Assembly: GCA_026461385.1 (NCBI GenBank)
Contig: JAPJNB010000024.1
Span: forward strand, 1 to 34,512
DNA: 34,512 nucleotides
From: Akkermansiaceae bacterium
GTDB lineage: Bacteria; Verrucomicrobiota; Verrucomicrobiia; Verrucomicrobiales; Akkermansiaceae
Direction of reading: 5' to 3'
Shown here one piece after another: positions 7,443 to 16,164 of the stretch. The notes below the pieces were generated by a model that worked only from the letters and a program-made list of their open reading frames with translations, did no database searches and was not told the origin of the DNA. The stretch's first letter is position 1, and each line of letters opens with the position of its first letter. A program made the translations under genes and the position numbers.

Positions 7443-7568
7443 GGTTTGTCGCGGGTGGCTTTGGTCGAGGACTTAGTTTTTCCATGATCTCGTGCGGCGA
7501 GCGATGATTTAATGGTCGATGCGCCCCTTTTTCTTGGCGTGGGCGCTGGATCAGGCTTTGCTTCGGGC

Positions 7569-8333
7569 GTGCTTGCGAAACGAATCATCCCTTGCCTCGA
7601 TGTTACGGCTGGTCGCGTCGTTAAGGGCGTGAATTTTGTGGATCTCATCGACGCCGGTGACCCAGTGGAATGTGCGATTGCCTACAACCTTCAGCAGGCG
7701 GACGAGTTGGTGTTTCTCGACATCACGGCATCGTCCGACAATCGCAAAACGATGGTCGACGTCGTTCGGCGCACGGCGGAAAAATGCTTTATCCCGCTGA
7801 CGGTGGGTGGCGGGATTCGCAGCGTAGAAAACATGCGCGAAATGCTTCTGGCTGGGGCCGATAAGGTCGGGGTGAATACTTCTGCGGTGACCAACCCCGG
7901 ATTGGTCGATGAGGGAGCGAAAGCATTCGGCAGCCAGTGCATTGTGGTAGCGATCGATGCCAAGCGGGAAGGCCCGGGCAAGTGGGGGGTTTACACGCAC
8001 GGTGGCCGCACGCCGGTCGGCTTGGATGCCGTCGAGTGGGCCAAGGAAGTCTGGCGGCGAGGCGCTGGTGAGATTCTTCTAACAAGCATGGATTCTGACG
8101 GCACCCAAACCGGTTACGACATTGAGCTCACCGCTGCAGTTTCATCGGCGATCGGCATTCCAGTCATTGCGAGCGGGGGTGCTGGAAATCTTGATCACAT
8201 GGTGGATGTGCTCAATGCCGGCAAGGCGGACGCCGTTCTAGCAGCAAGTATTTTTCACTTCGGAAAACACACCGTGGGCGAGGCAAAGCGGCATTTTGCA
8301 GCGCGCGGTGTGCCTGTTAGACCGATGGTTTGA
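7569..8333 (+). CDS. hisF: Imidazole glycerol phosphate synthase, cyclase subunit HisF
   Basis: 254 aa from GTG 7569, which gives the canonical N-terminus (M)[11 protein letters not shown] with catalytic D11. An in-frame ATG at 7512 would add 19 residues ([12 protein letters not shown]) with no family counterpart, so GTG is preferred. HisF, with HisH, forms imidazole-glycerol phosphate and AICAR in histidine synthesis. The (beta/alpha)8 barrel is visible as [45 protein letters not shown] (second catalytic Asp), [20 protein letters not shown] and [14 protein letters not shown]. It stops 3 bp before the convergent histidinol-phosphatase-like gene. hisH and hisA are not in the window, so the his genes are scattered here. 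Confidence 0.93.
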   Translation: MLAKRIIPCLDVTAGRVVKGVNFVDLIDAGDPVECAIAYNLQQADELVFLDITASSDNRKTMVDVVRRTAEKCFIPLTVGGGIRSVENMREMLLAGADKVGVNTSAVTNPGLVDEGAKAFGSQCIVVAIDAKREGPGKWGVYTHGGRTPVGLDAVEWAKEVWRRGAGEILLTSMDSDGTQTGYDIELTAAVSSAIGIPVIASGGAGNLDHMVDVLNAGKADAVLAASIFHFGKHTVGEAKRHFAARGVPVRPMV

Positions 8334-8336
8334 GGA

Positions 8337-9155
8337 TCAACGCAGGGAAGCGAGTGCATCATCGATGGACACCGATTGGCGCTGCCGGTCGATGAAGAAG
8401 CTGACCTCTGAGTAACCGACCTCGTGCAAGAGTTGCAGGGCGAATGCATAGCCGTCGCCGACGCGTTCTGCGACATGTGCGTCTGCACCGATCACCACGG
8501 GGATGTGCCGTTCTAACATCATCGCGAGTTGTGATGGAGATGGATTCATCTCCGGCAATGCTTTTTGAAGGCCACTGGTGTTCAGTTCCATGGCCACGCC
8601 TGTCGCGGCGATGCGGTCGAGCGCCCGCGCGATGTCTGGCTGGATTCGCGCAAAATTCCATTCGTCGGGAGATTCGTTTTTCACGAGATCCGGGTGAGCG
8701 AGGGTGTCGAATAGCCCGCTCTCGGCGGATTGTGCGAGGTGGTCATAGTAGAGTTGCTGGTAGCTGAAAGTGTCGCCGGTGTAGAACCGCTTGCGATAGT
8801 CAGAGACTTGGTAATGGATCGATCCAAGCACGTGACTCAAGGGCACGCGTGAGTGGAGTTCGGTGAGCCATGGCTCGACTCCCGGATAGAAATCGCTTTC
8901 CAGTCCGAGTCGCACATCGAGCTGACCCGCGAAGGCTTCGCGCGTGGCGGCGACCATGGCCACATAGTCGTCGAACTGGTCAGGTGACATCCGCACGTTG
9001 GCAGAAAATCCATCGGGCAGAGGGCAGTGGCAGGTGAAGGTGATGCCTTTAAATCCGCGCGCCAATGCCACCGCTGCGTAATTGTCGGTCGTTCCGAATG
9101 CGTGTTTGCACAAGGTCGTGTGGCAGTGTGATTCGTAAAGGAGTGGGGTAGACAT
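8337..9155 (-). CDS. PHP-domain histidinol-phosphatase (HisJ/HisK type)
   Basis: 272 aa, the usual length for the HisJ-type histidinol phosphatase, which dephosphorylates histidinol phosphate in histidine synthesis. The PHP metal-binding motifs are visible: SHCHTTLCKHA at the N-terminus, GITFTCHCPLP, LGLESDFYPG, GSIHYQ, DTLAHPDLVK, ELNTSGLQK and IGADAHVAERVG near the C-terminus. It starts 5 nt after the end of opcA and so is probably the last gene of the rpiB::glyA-zwf-opcA transcript. It ends 3 bp from hisF, which runs the opposite way. The neighbouring hisF supports a histidine role, although PHP phosphatases of other specificity cannot be excluded. Confidence 0.87.
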   Translation of the reverse strand: MSTPLLYESHCHTTLCKHAFGTTDNYAAVALARGFKGITFTCHCPLPDGFSANVRMSPDQFDDYVAMVAATREAFAGQLDVRLGLESDFYPGVEPWLTELHSRVPLSHVLGSIHYQVSDYRKRFYTGDTFSYQQLYYDHLAQSAESGLFDTLAHPDLVKNESPDEWNFARIQPDIARALDRIAATGVAMELNTSGLQKALPEMNPSPSQLAMMLERHIPVVIGADAHVAERVGDGYAFALQLLHEVGYSEVSFFIDRQRQSVSIDDALASLR

Positions 9156-9160
9156 CGAGA

Positions 9161-10225
9161 TTAGGCTTCGAGCATCGCGCGGAAAGCGGGAAGAATTTTC
9201 TGATAGAGCGAGTTGCGTCCACCGCGTGCGAGTTGGACGGCGACGAGTTCGGCGGAGGTGGTGGGATCGATGGGGGAGAGTGAGGTTGCGTGGTATGCTC
9301 CAGCATCTAACGTGCGCTCGACGTGAGATGCGCCAGCCTTTTGGGTGACTTGAACTTGGGTTGCTCCCGCACGGATGGTGACAGCGGACAACGGTGGCGA
9401 TGCTGGATTCGCGTGGAGCGCCACGGTGATCGCGGATCCGGCGCTCGACTCGAGTGCGATGGTACCTTTGTTAGAAATGATTTTCCAACCCGCTTGGACT
9501 GCAAGCCACGCGAGGACCTGCAACGCGGTGTTGCGGTGATCTGGGTGGTGGATGATCTCGACCTCTTGGATGTGAGGCAAGGCTTGCAGTGCCACTGGGT
9601 CATCAAACAGGCCGGCGATCCCCACTCGGAATTGCCACGAGCGTGTCCATGCGTGGTCCTGAATGATTAGATCTGGGTTGCTGCCGGAAACCTCCTCGAT
9701 TATGGCAAATGAAGCGGCTGGATTTACCCATGCGGAGCTGTCGATGATGAATCGATCGATCACCCGGACAAGGCTCTCCGTTAGAATATCCGACAGCTCA
9801 CCCTGCCACCAGAAGACGAGTGGCAAGTCCGAGTTCAGATGGGCGAAAACCGTGTTGCGGAAGCGGCCGGTGACGCGGCCTGTTAGGTAAAACGCGATCT
9901 GCTCGCAACACACCGATTTTCGTCCATCGGCAAGGTGGCAGTGAGCGGTGATCCAAGCACGCAGGCTAGGCGTTGGCTCGGTGCGATCGATGCCCACTAG
10001 AATCGCCCGACAGGCGTGATCGCGGGTGAGCGAGCGGATGATCTCCGAATTTTCAATGAGGGCTCCGGGTTTCTCCGAATAAACCACCAGATTCATCAAC
10101 GAAGCATTCGTTCGTGCATCATCCTGTTCCCAGAGTTTGCGCAGCTCGAGGTCGATCGCAGCCACGGGTACGGCGACCCCAAGCTCGGGGCAGACGTCTG
10201 GGATGGGATCGGTGGATGGGCTCAT
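9161..10225 (-). CDS. opcA: OpcA-like glucose-6-phosphate dehydrogenase assembly/activator protein
   Basis: 354 aa from ATG 10225 (MSPSTDPIPDV). The frame is open further upstream into the zwf 3' end, but the added residues are low-quality and overlap zwf. OpcA binds and activates or assembles glucose-6-phosphate dehydrogenase; it is best known in Cyanobacteria and Actinobacteria. Visible family features are an N-terminal ARTNASLMNLVVYSE with RDHACRAILVGID, the central SDLPLVFWWQGEL stretch, IDSSAW, and the DLIIQDHAWTRSWQFRVGIA region. It lies 52 bp downstream of zwf on the same strand, which is strong contextual support. The last ~100 residues (GATQVQVTQKAG) resemble the C-terminal OpcA domain. 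Assignment is good, activity inferred. Confidence 0.85.
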   Translation of the reverse strand: MSPSTDPIPDVCPELGVAVPVAAIDLELRKLWEQDDARTNASLMNLVVYSEKPGALIENSEIIRSLTRDHACRAILVGIDRTEPTPSLRAWITAHCHLADGRKSVCCEQIAFYLTGRVTGRFRNTVFAHLNSDLPLVFWWQGELSDILTESLVRVIDRFIIDSSAWVNPAASFAIIEEVSGSNPDLIIQDHAWTRSWQFRVGIAGLFDDPVALQALPHIQEVEIIHHPDHRNTALQVLAWLAVQAGWKIISNKGTIALESSAGSAITVALHANPASPPLSAVTIRAGATQVQVTQKAGASHVERTLDAGAYHATSLSPIDPTTSAELVAVQLARGGRNSLYQKILPAFRAMLEA

Positions 10226-10277
10226 GTCGGTCGTGCTGGAGGATGGTTTCACTGGCACTCTGTTAGAATGATGTAGA

Positions 10278-11816
10278 TCAAAGTCTGCGCCATGCATTGC
10301 CGTCGCCGTGTAGGAGGTCATCTGCCTCCTTGGGGCCCCATGAACCGGCGACAAACTCCGCCATCGGTGGTGGGTTCGGTGATTGGTGCCATGCGCGCTC
10401 GATGTGATCGATGAATTTCCATGCTTCCTCCACTTCGTCGCGGCGGGCGAAGAGCGTGGCATCCCCCGCGACGGCATCTAACAGAAGTCGTTCATAGGCT
10501 TCTGGGCTGCCTTTGCCAAAGCTGGTGGCGTAGTGGAAATCCATTTTCACAGGCTCGAGGCGGAGGCTCGTTCCTGGGATCTTTGAAACCATGCGCAGCG
10601 AGATGCCTTCGTCGGGTTGGATGCGGATGACGAGCACATTGCTGCCGGGAACACCACCGCTGATGGCATTGAAAAGCACGCAAGGCGCTTCCTTGAAATG
10701 GATGGAAATTTCGGTTGAGCGCTTCGGCAGGCGTTTGCCCATGCGGATGTAGAATGGCACGCCGCTCCAGCGCCAGGTGTCGATGAGAAGGCGGACGGCG
10801 ACGTAGGCCTCGGTGTTCGATTGCGGGCTCACGCGGTCTTCCTCGCGATAGCCTGGGACTGGGTTGCCATCGACATGGCCAGCGGTGTACTGGGCGCGGA
10901 TCACATTTTGTGCGACCTTTTCAGGGGTGTCCCATTGGCGAAGGGATCGGATGACCTTCACCTTTTCGTCGCGCACGCCATCGGCGCTGAGATCCGTGGG
11001 TGGTTCCATCGCCACGAGGCTGAGAAGTTGGAGGAGGTGATTTTGCACCATGTCACGGAGCGCGCCGGATTTCTCGTAATACCCGCCGCGGCCGCCTTCC
11101 ATGCCCAGATTTTCTGAGCAGGTGATTTGAATGTGGCTGATGTATTTGCTGTTCCAGAGTGGCTCAAAAATCGCGTTGGCGAAGCGCAGCACCATGAGGT
11201 TCTGTGCGGTTTCTTTGCCAAGGTAGTGGTCGATCCGGTAGGTGTCCCGCTCCTGGAACGTGTCGTTTACCACCTCGTTGAGGTGCTTCGCGGTGGCGAG
11301 ATCGGTGCCGAAGGGTTTCTCGACAATCACGCGTGCCCAACAACCCGGCTTGGACTCGTTGAGGCCCGCATTTTTCAGATTCACTAGAATTTCATCAAAG
11401 AACTCCGGGGCCGATGCGATGTAAAACAAGCGGTTGCCCTTGCCTCCGTGATCGGCGTCGATGGCATCGAGCTTTTCCGCAAGGCTGCGGAAGCCGGCGG
11501 GATCCGAAAACTCCGAGGTGTGATAGGAGACGTTTTGAATGAAATTTCCCCAGATTTCGCTGTCGTGACCCGAACGAGAAACTTTGCGGTTGAGCTCTTC
11601 GAGACCACTGCGGAAATCGGCGTCGGATTTGTCGCGCCGTGCAAACCCGATGATCTTGACGCCCGTCGGCAGCTCTCCATCGACCGCGAGGTTGTACAAC
11701 GCAGGGATCAGCTTGCGGTGCGTGAGATCGCCAGTGGCTCCGAAGATCACAATGCTGCAAGACTCGGCACGCGAGCGTGAAACGAGGTCTTCGCGGAAGG
11801 GATTGGGCGTGGTCAT
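10278..11816 (-). CDS. zwf: Glucose-6-phosphate 1-dehydrogenase
   Basis: 512 aa from ATG 11816 (MTTPNPFRED). An in-frame ATG 45 bp earlier adds MCGLDFQTSSHDPSF, which has no family counterpart. The enzyme oxidises glucose-6-phosphate to 6-phosphogluconolactone with NADP+, the entry to the oxidative pentose-phosphate pathway. Visible are the nucleotide-binding IVIFGATGDLTHRKLIPALY, the EKPFG motif, the catalytic RIDHYLGKE motif, NVIRAQYTAG and IRMGKRLPKR. The gene is 82 bp after rpiB::glyA and 52 bp before opcA, all in one direction. The cluster joins oxidative (zwf/opcA) and non-oxidative (rpiB) pentose-phosphate steps. Confidence 0.96.
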   Translation of the reverse strand: MTTPNPFREDLVSRSRAESCSIVIFGATGDLTHRKLIPALYNLAVDGELPTGVKIIGFARRDKSDADFRSGLEELNRKVSRSGHDSEIWGNFIQNVSYHTSEFSDPAGFRSLAEKLDAIDADHGGKGNRLFYIASAPEFFDEILVNLKNAGLNESKPGCWARVIVEKPFGTDLATAKHLNEVVNDTFQERDTYRIDHYLGKETAQNLMVLRFANAIFEPLWNSKYISHIQITCSENLGMEGGRGGYYEKSGALRDMVQNHLLQLLSLVAMEPPTDLSADGVRDEKVKVIRSLRQWDTPEKVAQNVIRAQYTAGHVDGNPVPGYREEDRVSPQSNTEAYVAVRLLIDTWRWSGVPFYIRMGKRLPKRSTEISIHFKEAPCVLFNAISGGVPGSNVLVIRIQPDEGISLRMVSKIPGTSLRLEPVKMDFHYATSFGKGSPEAYERLLLDAVAGDATLFARRDEVEEAWKFIDHIERAWHQSPNPPPMAEFVAGSWGPKEADDLLHGDGNAWRRL

Positions 11817-11898
11817 GAATGATGGGTCATGGCTGGAAGTCTGGAAATCAAGGCCGCACATGACCGATCATCCGCGCTTCGTGAACCATGACATGGAG

Positions 11899-13572
11899 TT
11901 ACCAAGGCAGTGGGAAGCTGCGATTGAAGGCAAACACCCGATCGCGGATGGCGTGAAGTTTCTCAAGGTTAGTGTGATCGGATAGAGCTTCGTGGATGAA
12001 ATCGGCGACCTGTTCCACGTCGGCTTCTTTCATGCCGCGAGTGGTGACCGCTGGGGTTCCGATGCGGATGCCGCTTGGCTTCATCGGGCTGCCGGTGTCG
12101 AAGGGGATACCATTTTTATTCGCGGTGATGCCCGCCTCGTCCAGTGCGTGCGAAGCGTCGGTGCCGTTGAGGTTTTTGTTGCGGAGGTCGACCAGCATGA
12201 CGTGGTTGTCGGTGCCGCCAGAGCAGATCCGGAATCCATGATGGGTGAGTCGGGTGGCGATGGCTTGGGCGTTCTTGACGACCTGTGCTGAGTACTCCTT
12301 GAACTCAGGCTTGAGCGCCTCGCCAAAGCAAATGGCCTTGGCGGCGATGACGTGCATCAACGGGCCACCTTGGATGCCTGGGAAGACTTGGGAATCGATC
12401 TTTTTCGCAAATTCTTCTTTGCAGAGGATGATGCCACCCCGTGGACCGCGCAGCGATTTGTGAGTGGTGGAGGTGACGAAATCCGCATGCGGAAATGGAC
12501 TCGGATGCACCCCTGCCGCGACGAGTCCGGCGATGTGTGCCATGTCGACGAAAAGATAGCAGCCGATTTCACGGGCGAGCTTGCCCATGCGCTCGAAGTC
12601 GATGATGCGGGAGTAGGCGGAGGCACCCACTGTGATGAGCGCGGGCTTCAACTCGCGTGCGGTTTTTTCTAACTCATCGTAGTTGATCCGTTCGTCATCT
12701 GGGCTCACCCCGTAGTGCGTCACATCGTAGAAACGGCCTGAGAAGTTTGCCTTGTGGCCGTGGGTGAGGTGACCACCGTGCGCGAGGTCCATCGTGAAAA
12801 TTTTATCACCCGGCTTCAGCACCGCAAAATAAACGGCGGTGTTTGCCTGTGAACCTGAGTGGGGTTGGACGTTTGCATGTTCTGCGCCAAACAATTCTTT
12901 CGCGCGATCGATCGCGAGCTGCTCCACCACGTCGACATTCTCACATCCGCCGTACCAACGTCTGCCGGGATATCCTTCGGCGTACTTGTTGGTTAGAAGC
13001 GATCCCTGCGCTTCCATCACCGCAGGCGACGCGAAATTTTCCGATGCGATCAACTCGATGTTATTTCGCTGGCGGCGCTCTTCCGCGGTGATTGCCGCGT
13101 AGATCGCAGGATCGGTCTCGGAAATGCGGCTGCCGGATGATTTGCAAATACGCGCCTCGTGACGGCCGCCTTCAAATGCGGTGGTTAGAAATACATCGGC
13201 CATCGCCGTGGCGGTCGCGGCGTCGGTGAACTTGCCGCTGAGGCAAAGGACGTTGGCGTCATTGTGCTTGCGGGTGGTGATCGTCTCGTCGACCGAGCGC
13301 ACGCTGGCGGCGCGCACGTGGCGGTGGCGGTTTGCGGCGATCGACATGCCGACGCCGGAGGTGCAGGCCAGAATGCCGAAATCATAGGTGCCGTCGGCCA
13401 CGCAGCGGGCCACGAGATTGGCATAATCCGCGTAGTCAACAGGTTCGCCCGTGTCCGGTCCGAAGTCGCGCACCTCGTGACCTGCGGCGATGAGGTGTGC
13501 CACCACGGCGTTTTTGAGATCGAAGGCACCGTGATCGGCTCCAATGGCAATGCGAAGTTTTGGTTGGCTCAT
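11899..13572 (-). CDS. Fusion protein: ribose-5-phosphate isomerase B (N) - serine hydroxymethyltransferase (C)
   Basis: A single uninterrupted frame of 557 aa. Residues 1-~145 are a complete Rpi[30 protein letters not shown], the catalytic C70 in [30 protein letters not shown] and the family ending [10 protein letters not shown]. Residues ~152-557 are a complete GlyA (SHMT): [75 protein letters not shown] and the PLP lysine K372 in [13 protein letters not shown]. The linker is ~8 residues. There is no ATG, GTG or TTG codon in frame between residue 124 and the conserved SHMT N-terminal block, only two ATT codons. RpiB interconverts ribose- and ribulose-5-phosphate; SHMT makes glycine and methylene-THF from serine. 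Both feed purine synthesis. It heads the zwf-opcA cluster. No Shine-Dalgarno is seen. Confidence 0.93.
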   Translation of the reverse strand: MSQPKLRIAIGADHGAFDLKNAVVAHLIAAGHEVRDFGPDTGEPVDYADYANLVARCVADGTYDFGILACTSGVGMSIAANRHRHVRAASVRSVDETITTRKHNDANVLCLSGKFTDAATATAMADVFLTTAFEGGRHEARICKSSGSRISETDPAIYAAITAEERRQRNNIELIASENFASPAVMEAQGSLLTNKYAEGYPGRRWYGGCENVDVVEQLAIDRAKELFGAEHANVQPHSGSQANTAVYFAVLKPGDKIFTMDLAHGGHLTHGHKANFSGRFYDVTHYGVSPDDERINYDELEKTARELKPALITVGASAYSRIIDFERMGKLAREIGCYLFVDMAHIAGLVAAGVHPSPFPHADFVTSTTHKSLRGPRGGIILCKEEFAKKIDSQVFPGIQGGPLMHVIAAKAICFGEALKPEFKEYSAQVVKNAQAIATRLTHHGFRICSGGTDNHVMLVDLRNKNLNGTDASHALDEAGITANKNGIPFDTGSPMKPSGIRIGTPAVTTRGMKEADVEQVADFIHEALSDHTNLEKLHAIRDRVFAFNRSFPLPW

Positions 13573-13758
13573 GAATGACCGAATTAAATCCCTGATCGCT
13601 CACTTGCAAACCGCAAAGTTCGACGAAATGCCAAATTGCCTCGCGAAAATGAAAATTCCCGCAATTTCCGCTGGGGGGGGTGGCCACTCGTGATTTAGCT
13701 CGCCCGCAACCCAGCGCCGAGATCCATTTCTGTCGCTCGCCAAAAAAACTCACTTTTT

Positions 13759-13772
13759 TGTTCGAGTGAACA
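13759..13772. promoter_or_regulatory. Putative LexA (SOS) box upstream of recA
   Basis: The 14-mer TGTTC-GAGT-GAACA is a perfect inverted repeat with a 4-nt spacer, 81 bp upstream of the recA start. From memory, TGTTC-N4-GAACA is the LexA-binding motif described for Verrucomicrobia. It is the inverse arrangement of the Gram-positive GAAC-N4-GTTC box. A possible promoter lies just downstream (TTGCAT at 13782, TAAATC at 13804, spacing 16), so the box would abut the -35 element. That promoter is weak. The region 13573-13758 towards the divergent rpiB::glyA shows nothing else I recognise apart from a G8 run at ~13673. Confidence 0.75.
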
Positions 13773-13852
13773 TCTTTTTTCTTGCATCGAACACCAAGGG
13801 CTGTAAATCCTTTGGCGACACGAAATATCAATCCAAACCACAACACACTCCC

Positions 13853-14896
13853 ATGGCCACCAAACAATCCGCCGAAGAAACTGCCACCGAAAAACTCAAC
13901 GAAGCCCGCAAGCGCAACCTGGATCTGGCCATTTCCCATATTCAGAAGGAGTTCGGTGAGTCTGCCATCATGCGCTTGGGCGATGACCGTTGCGTCGATG
14001 TGGATGTGATCCCGACCGGCAACTTGCTCATCGACCGCGCCCTCGGAGTGGGCGGATTTCCGAACGGCCGGATCGTCGAGGTGTTCGGCCCCGAATCTTC
14101 GGGTAAGACAACGCTGACCCTCACGGTGATCGCCCAAGCGCAAAAACGGGGCGGCTTGGCGGCCTTCATCGACGTTGAACACGCGCTCGACCCTCAGTAC
14201 GCTCGCAAGCTCGGCGTGAATCTCGACGATCTTCTGGTCTCTCAACCCTCATCAGGTGAAGAAGCCCTCCAAATCTGTGAGGCCTTGGTGCGCTCCAACG
14301 CGATTGCGGTCATCGTGCTCGATTCGGTGGCGGCCTTGGTGACGAAGCAGGAACTCGACGGAGAAATCGGAGATTCCACGGTCGGTGCCCAAGCGCGCTT
14401 GATGAGCGCCGCGATGCGGAAGCTCACGGCTTTGATTTCGAAGGCGCAAACGGTCTGCATCTTCACCAACCAGATCCGCGAAAAAATCGGTGTGATGTTC
14501 GGAAACCCTGAAACCACTCCTGGTGGACGCGCACTCAAGTTCTTCTCCTCGGTCCGGGTGGACATCCGCAGAATCGGCGCCATCAAGTCGACCGATGGCA
14601 CGGTGACCGGCAACCGGACCAAGATCAAGATTGTGAAAAACAAGGTCGCAGCTCCTTTCACGGAGGCCGAATTTGACATCATGTACAACGAGGGGATCTC
14701 GTCCACGGGTTCCTTGCTCGATCTCGCCCTCGAAATGGAAATCGTCCAAAAGCGGGGTTCTTGGTTCAGCTACAATGGCACGCAACTCGCTCAAGGCCGT
14801 GATGCTGCCAAGGAGTTGCTCAAAGGCGATCCCGCTCTTTACGCCGACATCGAGGCCAAGGTGAAGGAAGGCCTCGAAGCGAAAAAGAAGAAGTAG
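13853..14896 (+). CDS. recA: Recombinase RecA
   Basis: 347 aa from ATG 13853 ([14 protein letters not shown]). The frame is open 29 residues further (to 13766), but that part overlaps the SOS box and lacks similarity to RecA. RecA forms ATP-dependent filaments on single-stranded DNA for recombination and for LexA self-cleavage. Visible are Walker [10 protein letters not shown] (79-87), [24 protein letters not shown] (Walker B), the LoopL1/L2 region [10 protein letters not shown] and [27 protein letters not shown], and a lysine-rich C-terminus (EAKKKK) instead of the usual acidic tail. The 25 bp between this and the convergent GT9 gene has no clear terminator. Confidence 0.98.
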   Translation: MATKQSAEETATEKLNEARKRNLDLAISHIQKEFGESAIMRLGDDRCVDVDVIPTGNLLIDRALGVGGFPNGRIVEVFGPESSGKTTLTLTVIAQAQKRGGLAAFIDVEHALDPQYARKLGVNLDDLLVSQPSSGEEALQICEALVRSNAIAVIVLDSVAALVTKQELDGEIGDSTVGAQARLMSAAMRKLTALISKAQTVCIFTNQIREKIGVMFGNPETTPGGRALKFFSSVRVDIRRIGAIKSTDGTVTGNRTKIKIVKNKVAAPFTEAEFDIMYNEGISSTGSLLDLALEMEIVQKRGSWFSYNGTQLAQGRDAAKELLKGDPALYADIEAKVKEGLEAKKKK

Positions 14897-14920
14897 GCGA
14901 CCACCGTCTGGTTTATCGAG

Positions 14921-15949
14921 TCAGCTCAGCAGGCGGTCCCAAGCTGCTAGAAAAGTCGCTGTGGGCAGACGGGTTAGGCAGACATTGGATCTGCATGCGC
15001 GCATAGATTTTGTGCCGAGGCAGAATTGGCAGGGTGCTTGACCGAGAACGACCTCGATGCGTCCCGATCCTCGCGGCGCGTAGATGCGTGGATCGCTTGG
15101 CCCGAAGACCACCATCAGCGGGCACCCCACCGCTCCGGCGATGTGCGCTGGGCCGGTGTCTACCGAAACCGTGGCGGTGCATGCCGCCAGAACTGATGGC
15201 AATTCGCCAAGACCGATGCATCCCGTCCAGTCGATCACGTTCGAGCGCAAGTCTGGAGGCATGGCCCGTTGAATTGCCCGAGCCTCGCGTCCTTCAGGGG
15301 CCGAGCCTAGGAGAACCACGCCATCGACGGCCCCCCGTTGGAGTAGCACACCGATCAAGTCCGCCCACTGAGTCGCGGAAAGACCCTTGTGATTTGGCCG
15401 ACGACGTAGCCAGCGATGAGTGAGAGAAGAACCCGCCTGAACCGCGAGAACGCGTTTGCCGAGCGCTGCAACCTTTGCTTCTGCGGTAGCCCTCTGCGCA
15501 TCGAGCACGGTTAGCATCGGCACGGCATCGTAATCATCCAGCTCAAATCCAGCAGCGGTCAATTGCCCGTTCACCGCATCGACTTTGTGCATGCCCTTGG
15601 TTGCCATCGGGATTTCGACGACTCGAACCCCTGGGAGGTGACGTTTTAGGGCGTTCATGATGGTCGAGCGCTCTCTGGCAAATACAAGCAGCTCTTGGAC
15701 GCCGCACCTCGCAAGTTCAGCCGAAACTGAGTGAAGTTCGTTTCCAAGCATGCGTGAAGCCAGCCAGTCTCGGTTCGGATTCCTTACCCCGTGTACCCCT
15801 GCCAGCCAGGGTTCATGATTGAGTAGGGGATGGCCCCAAGACCGGCAGACCAAGTGGAGAGGGCCTGAGCGGGCAAGGTGACGGAGCATTGGGGTTGCCA
15901 GTACGAGGTCTCCCACTCGGGCGAAATTGACGATGGCGCGACGAGTCAT
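14921..15949 (-). CDS. Glycosyltransferase family 9 (ADP-heptose:LPS heptosyltransferase-like)
   Basis: 342 aa, GT-B fold. The N-terminal ARVGDLVLATPMLRHL matches the usual IGDxxLxTP start of WaaC/WaaF/WaaQ enzymes. The C-terminal domain has VLAVQAGSSLTHRWLRRRP, VVLLGSAPEGREA, the LGELPSVLAACTATVSVDTGP segment followed by AHIAGAVGCPLMVVFGPSDP, which is the family's nucleotide-sugar binding region, and a short cysteine-containing tail (CQFCLG, CRSNVCL). GT9 proteins usually add heptose to the lipid A-core of LPS, implying an outer membrane. The exact acceptor is unknown. It is a single gene, convergent with recA and divergent from uvrA across 215 bp with no recognisable site. Confidence 0.87.
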   Translation of the reverse strand: MTRRAIVNFARVGDLVLATPMLRHLARSGPLHLVCRSWGHPLLNHEPWLAGVHGVRNPNRDWLASRMLGNELHSVSAELARCGVQELLVFARERSTIMNALKRHLPGVRVVEIPMATKGMHKVDAVNGQLTAAGFELDDYDAVPMLTVLDAQRATAEAKVAALGKRVLAVQAGSSLTHRWLRRRPNHKGLSATQWADLIGVLLQRGAVDGVVLLGSAPEGREARAIQRAMPPDLRSNVIDWTGCIGLGELPSVLAACTATVSVDTGPAHIAGAVGCPLMVVFGPSDPRIYAPRGSGRIEVVLGQAPCQFCLGTKSMRACRSNVCLTRLPTATFLAAWDRLLS

Positions 15950-16164
15950 AAGGAGTGGAGCGTATCGGCAGGTATTTGAAAGCCAATGAAAATCAACGCC
16001 CTCGCGGACATGGGTGTTAGGTGGAGAGTTTCACTAGCCTGGATCTGTAGTCCAAGCGCGTTTTCCTAGGTACACGGGCAATCTGCTCGGTCTCGGATGA
16101 GCCGAATTTGTAGTTCTGCGCATGGTTCCTCTGGCGGACTGCCAATTCTTGCTTAACCTGCGGC

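Noticed and set aside
7512-7568. Longer HisF starting at ATG 7512
   Set aside because: The added 19 residues have no counterpart in HisF, whose N-terminus starts exactly at GTG 7569.
10226-10477. Long N-terminal extension of OpcA overlapping zwf
   Set aside because: Arg/Ser/His-rich shadow of zwf in another frame; family similarity begins after 10225.
11899-13572. RpiB-GlyA fusion as a frameshift artefact
   Set aside because: Both parts are in one frame with no repeated or missing motif and a plausible linker. A single base error would put the two parts in different frames. Not fully excluded without reads.
15950-16164. SOS box or other operator upstream of uvrA
   Set aside because: No TGTTC-N4-GAACA or similar inverted repeat was found in the 215 bp between GT9 and uvrA.
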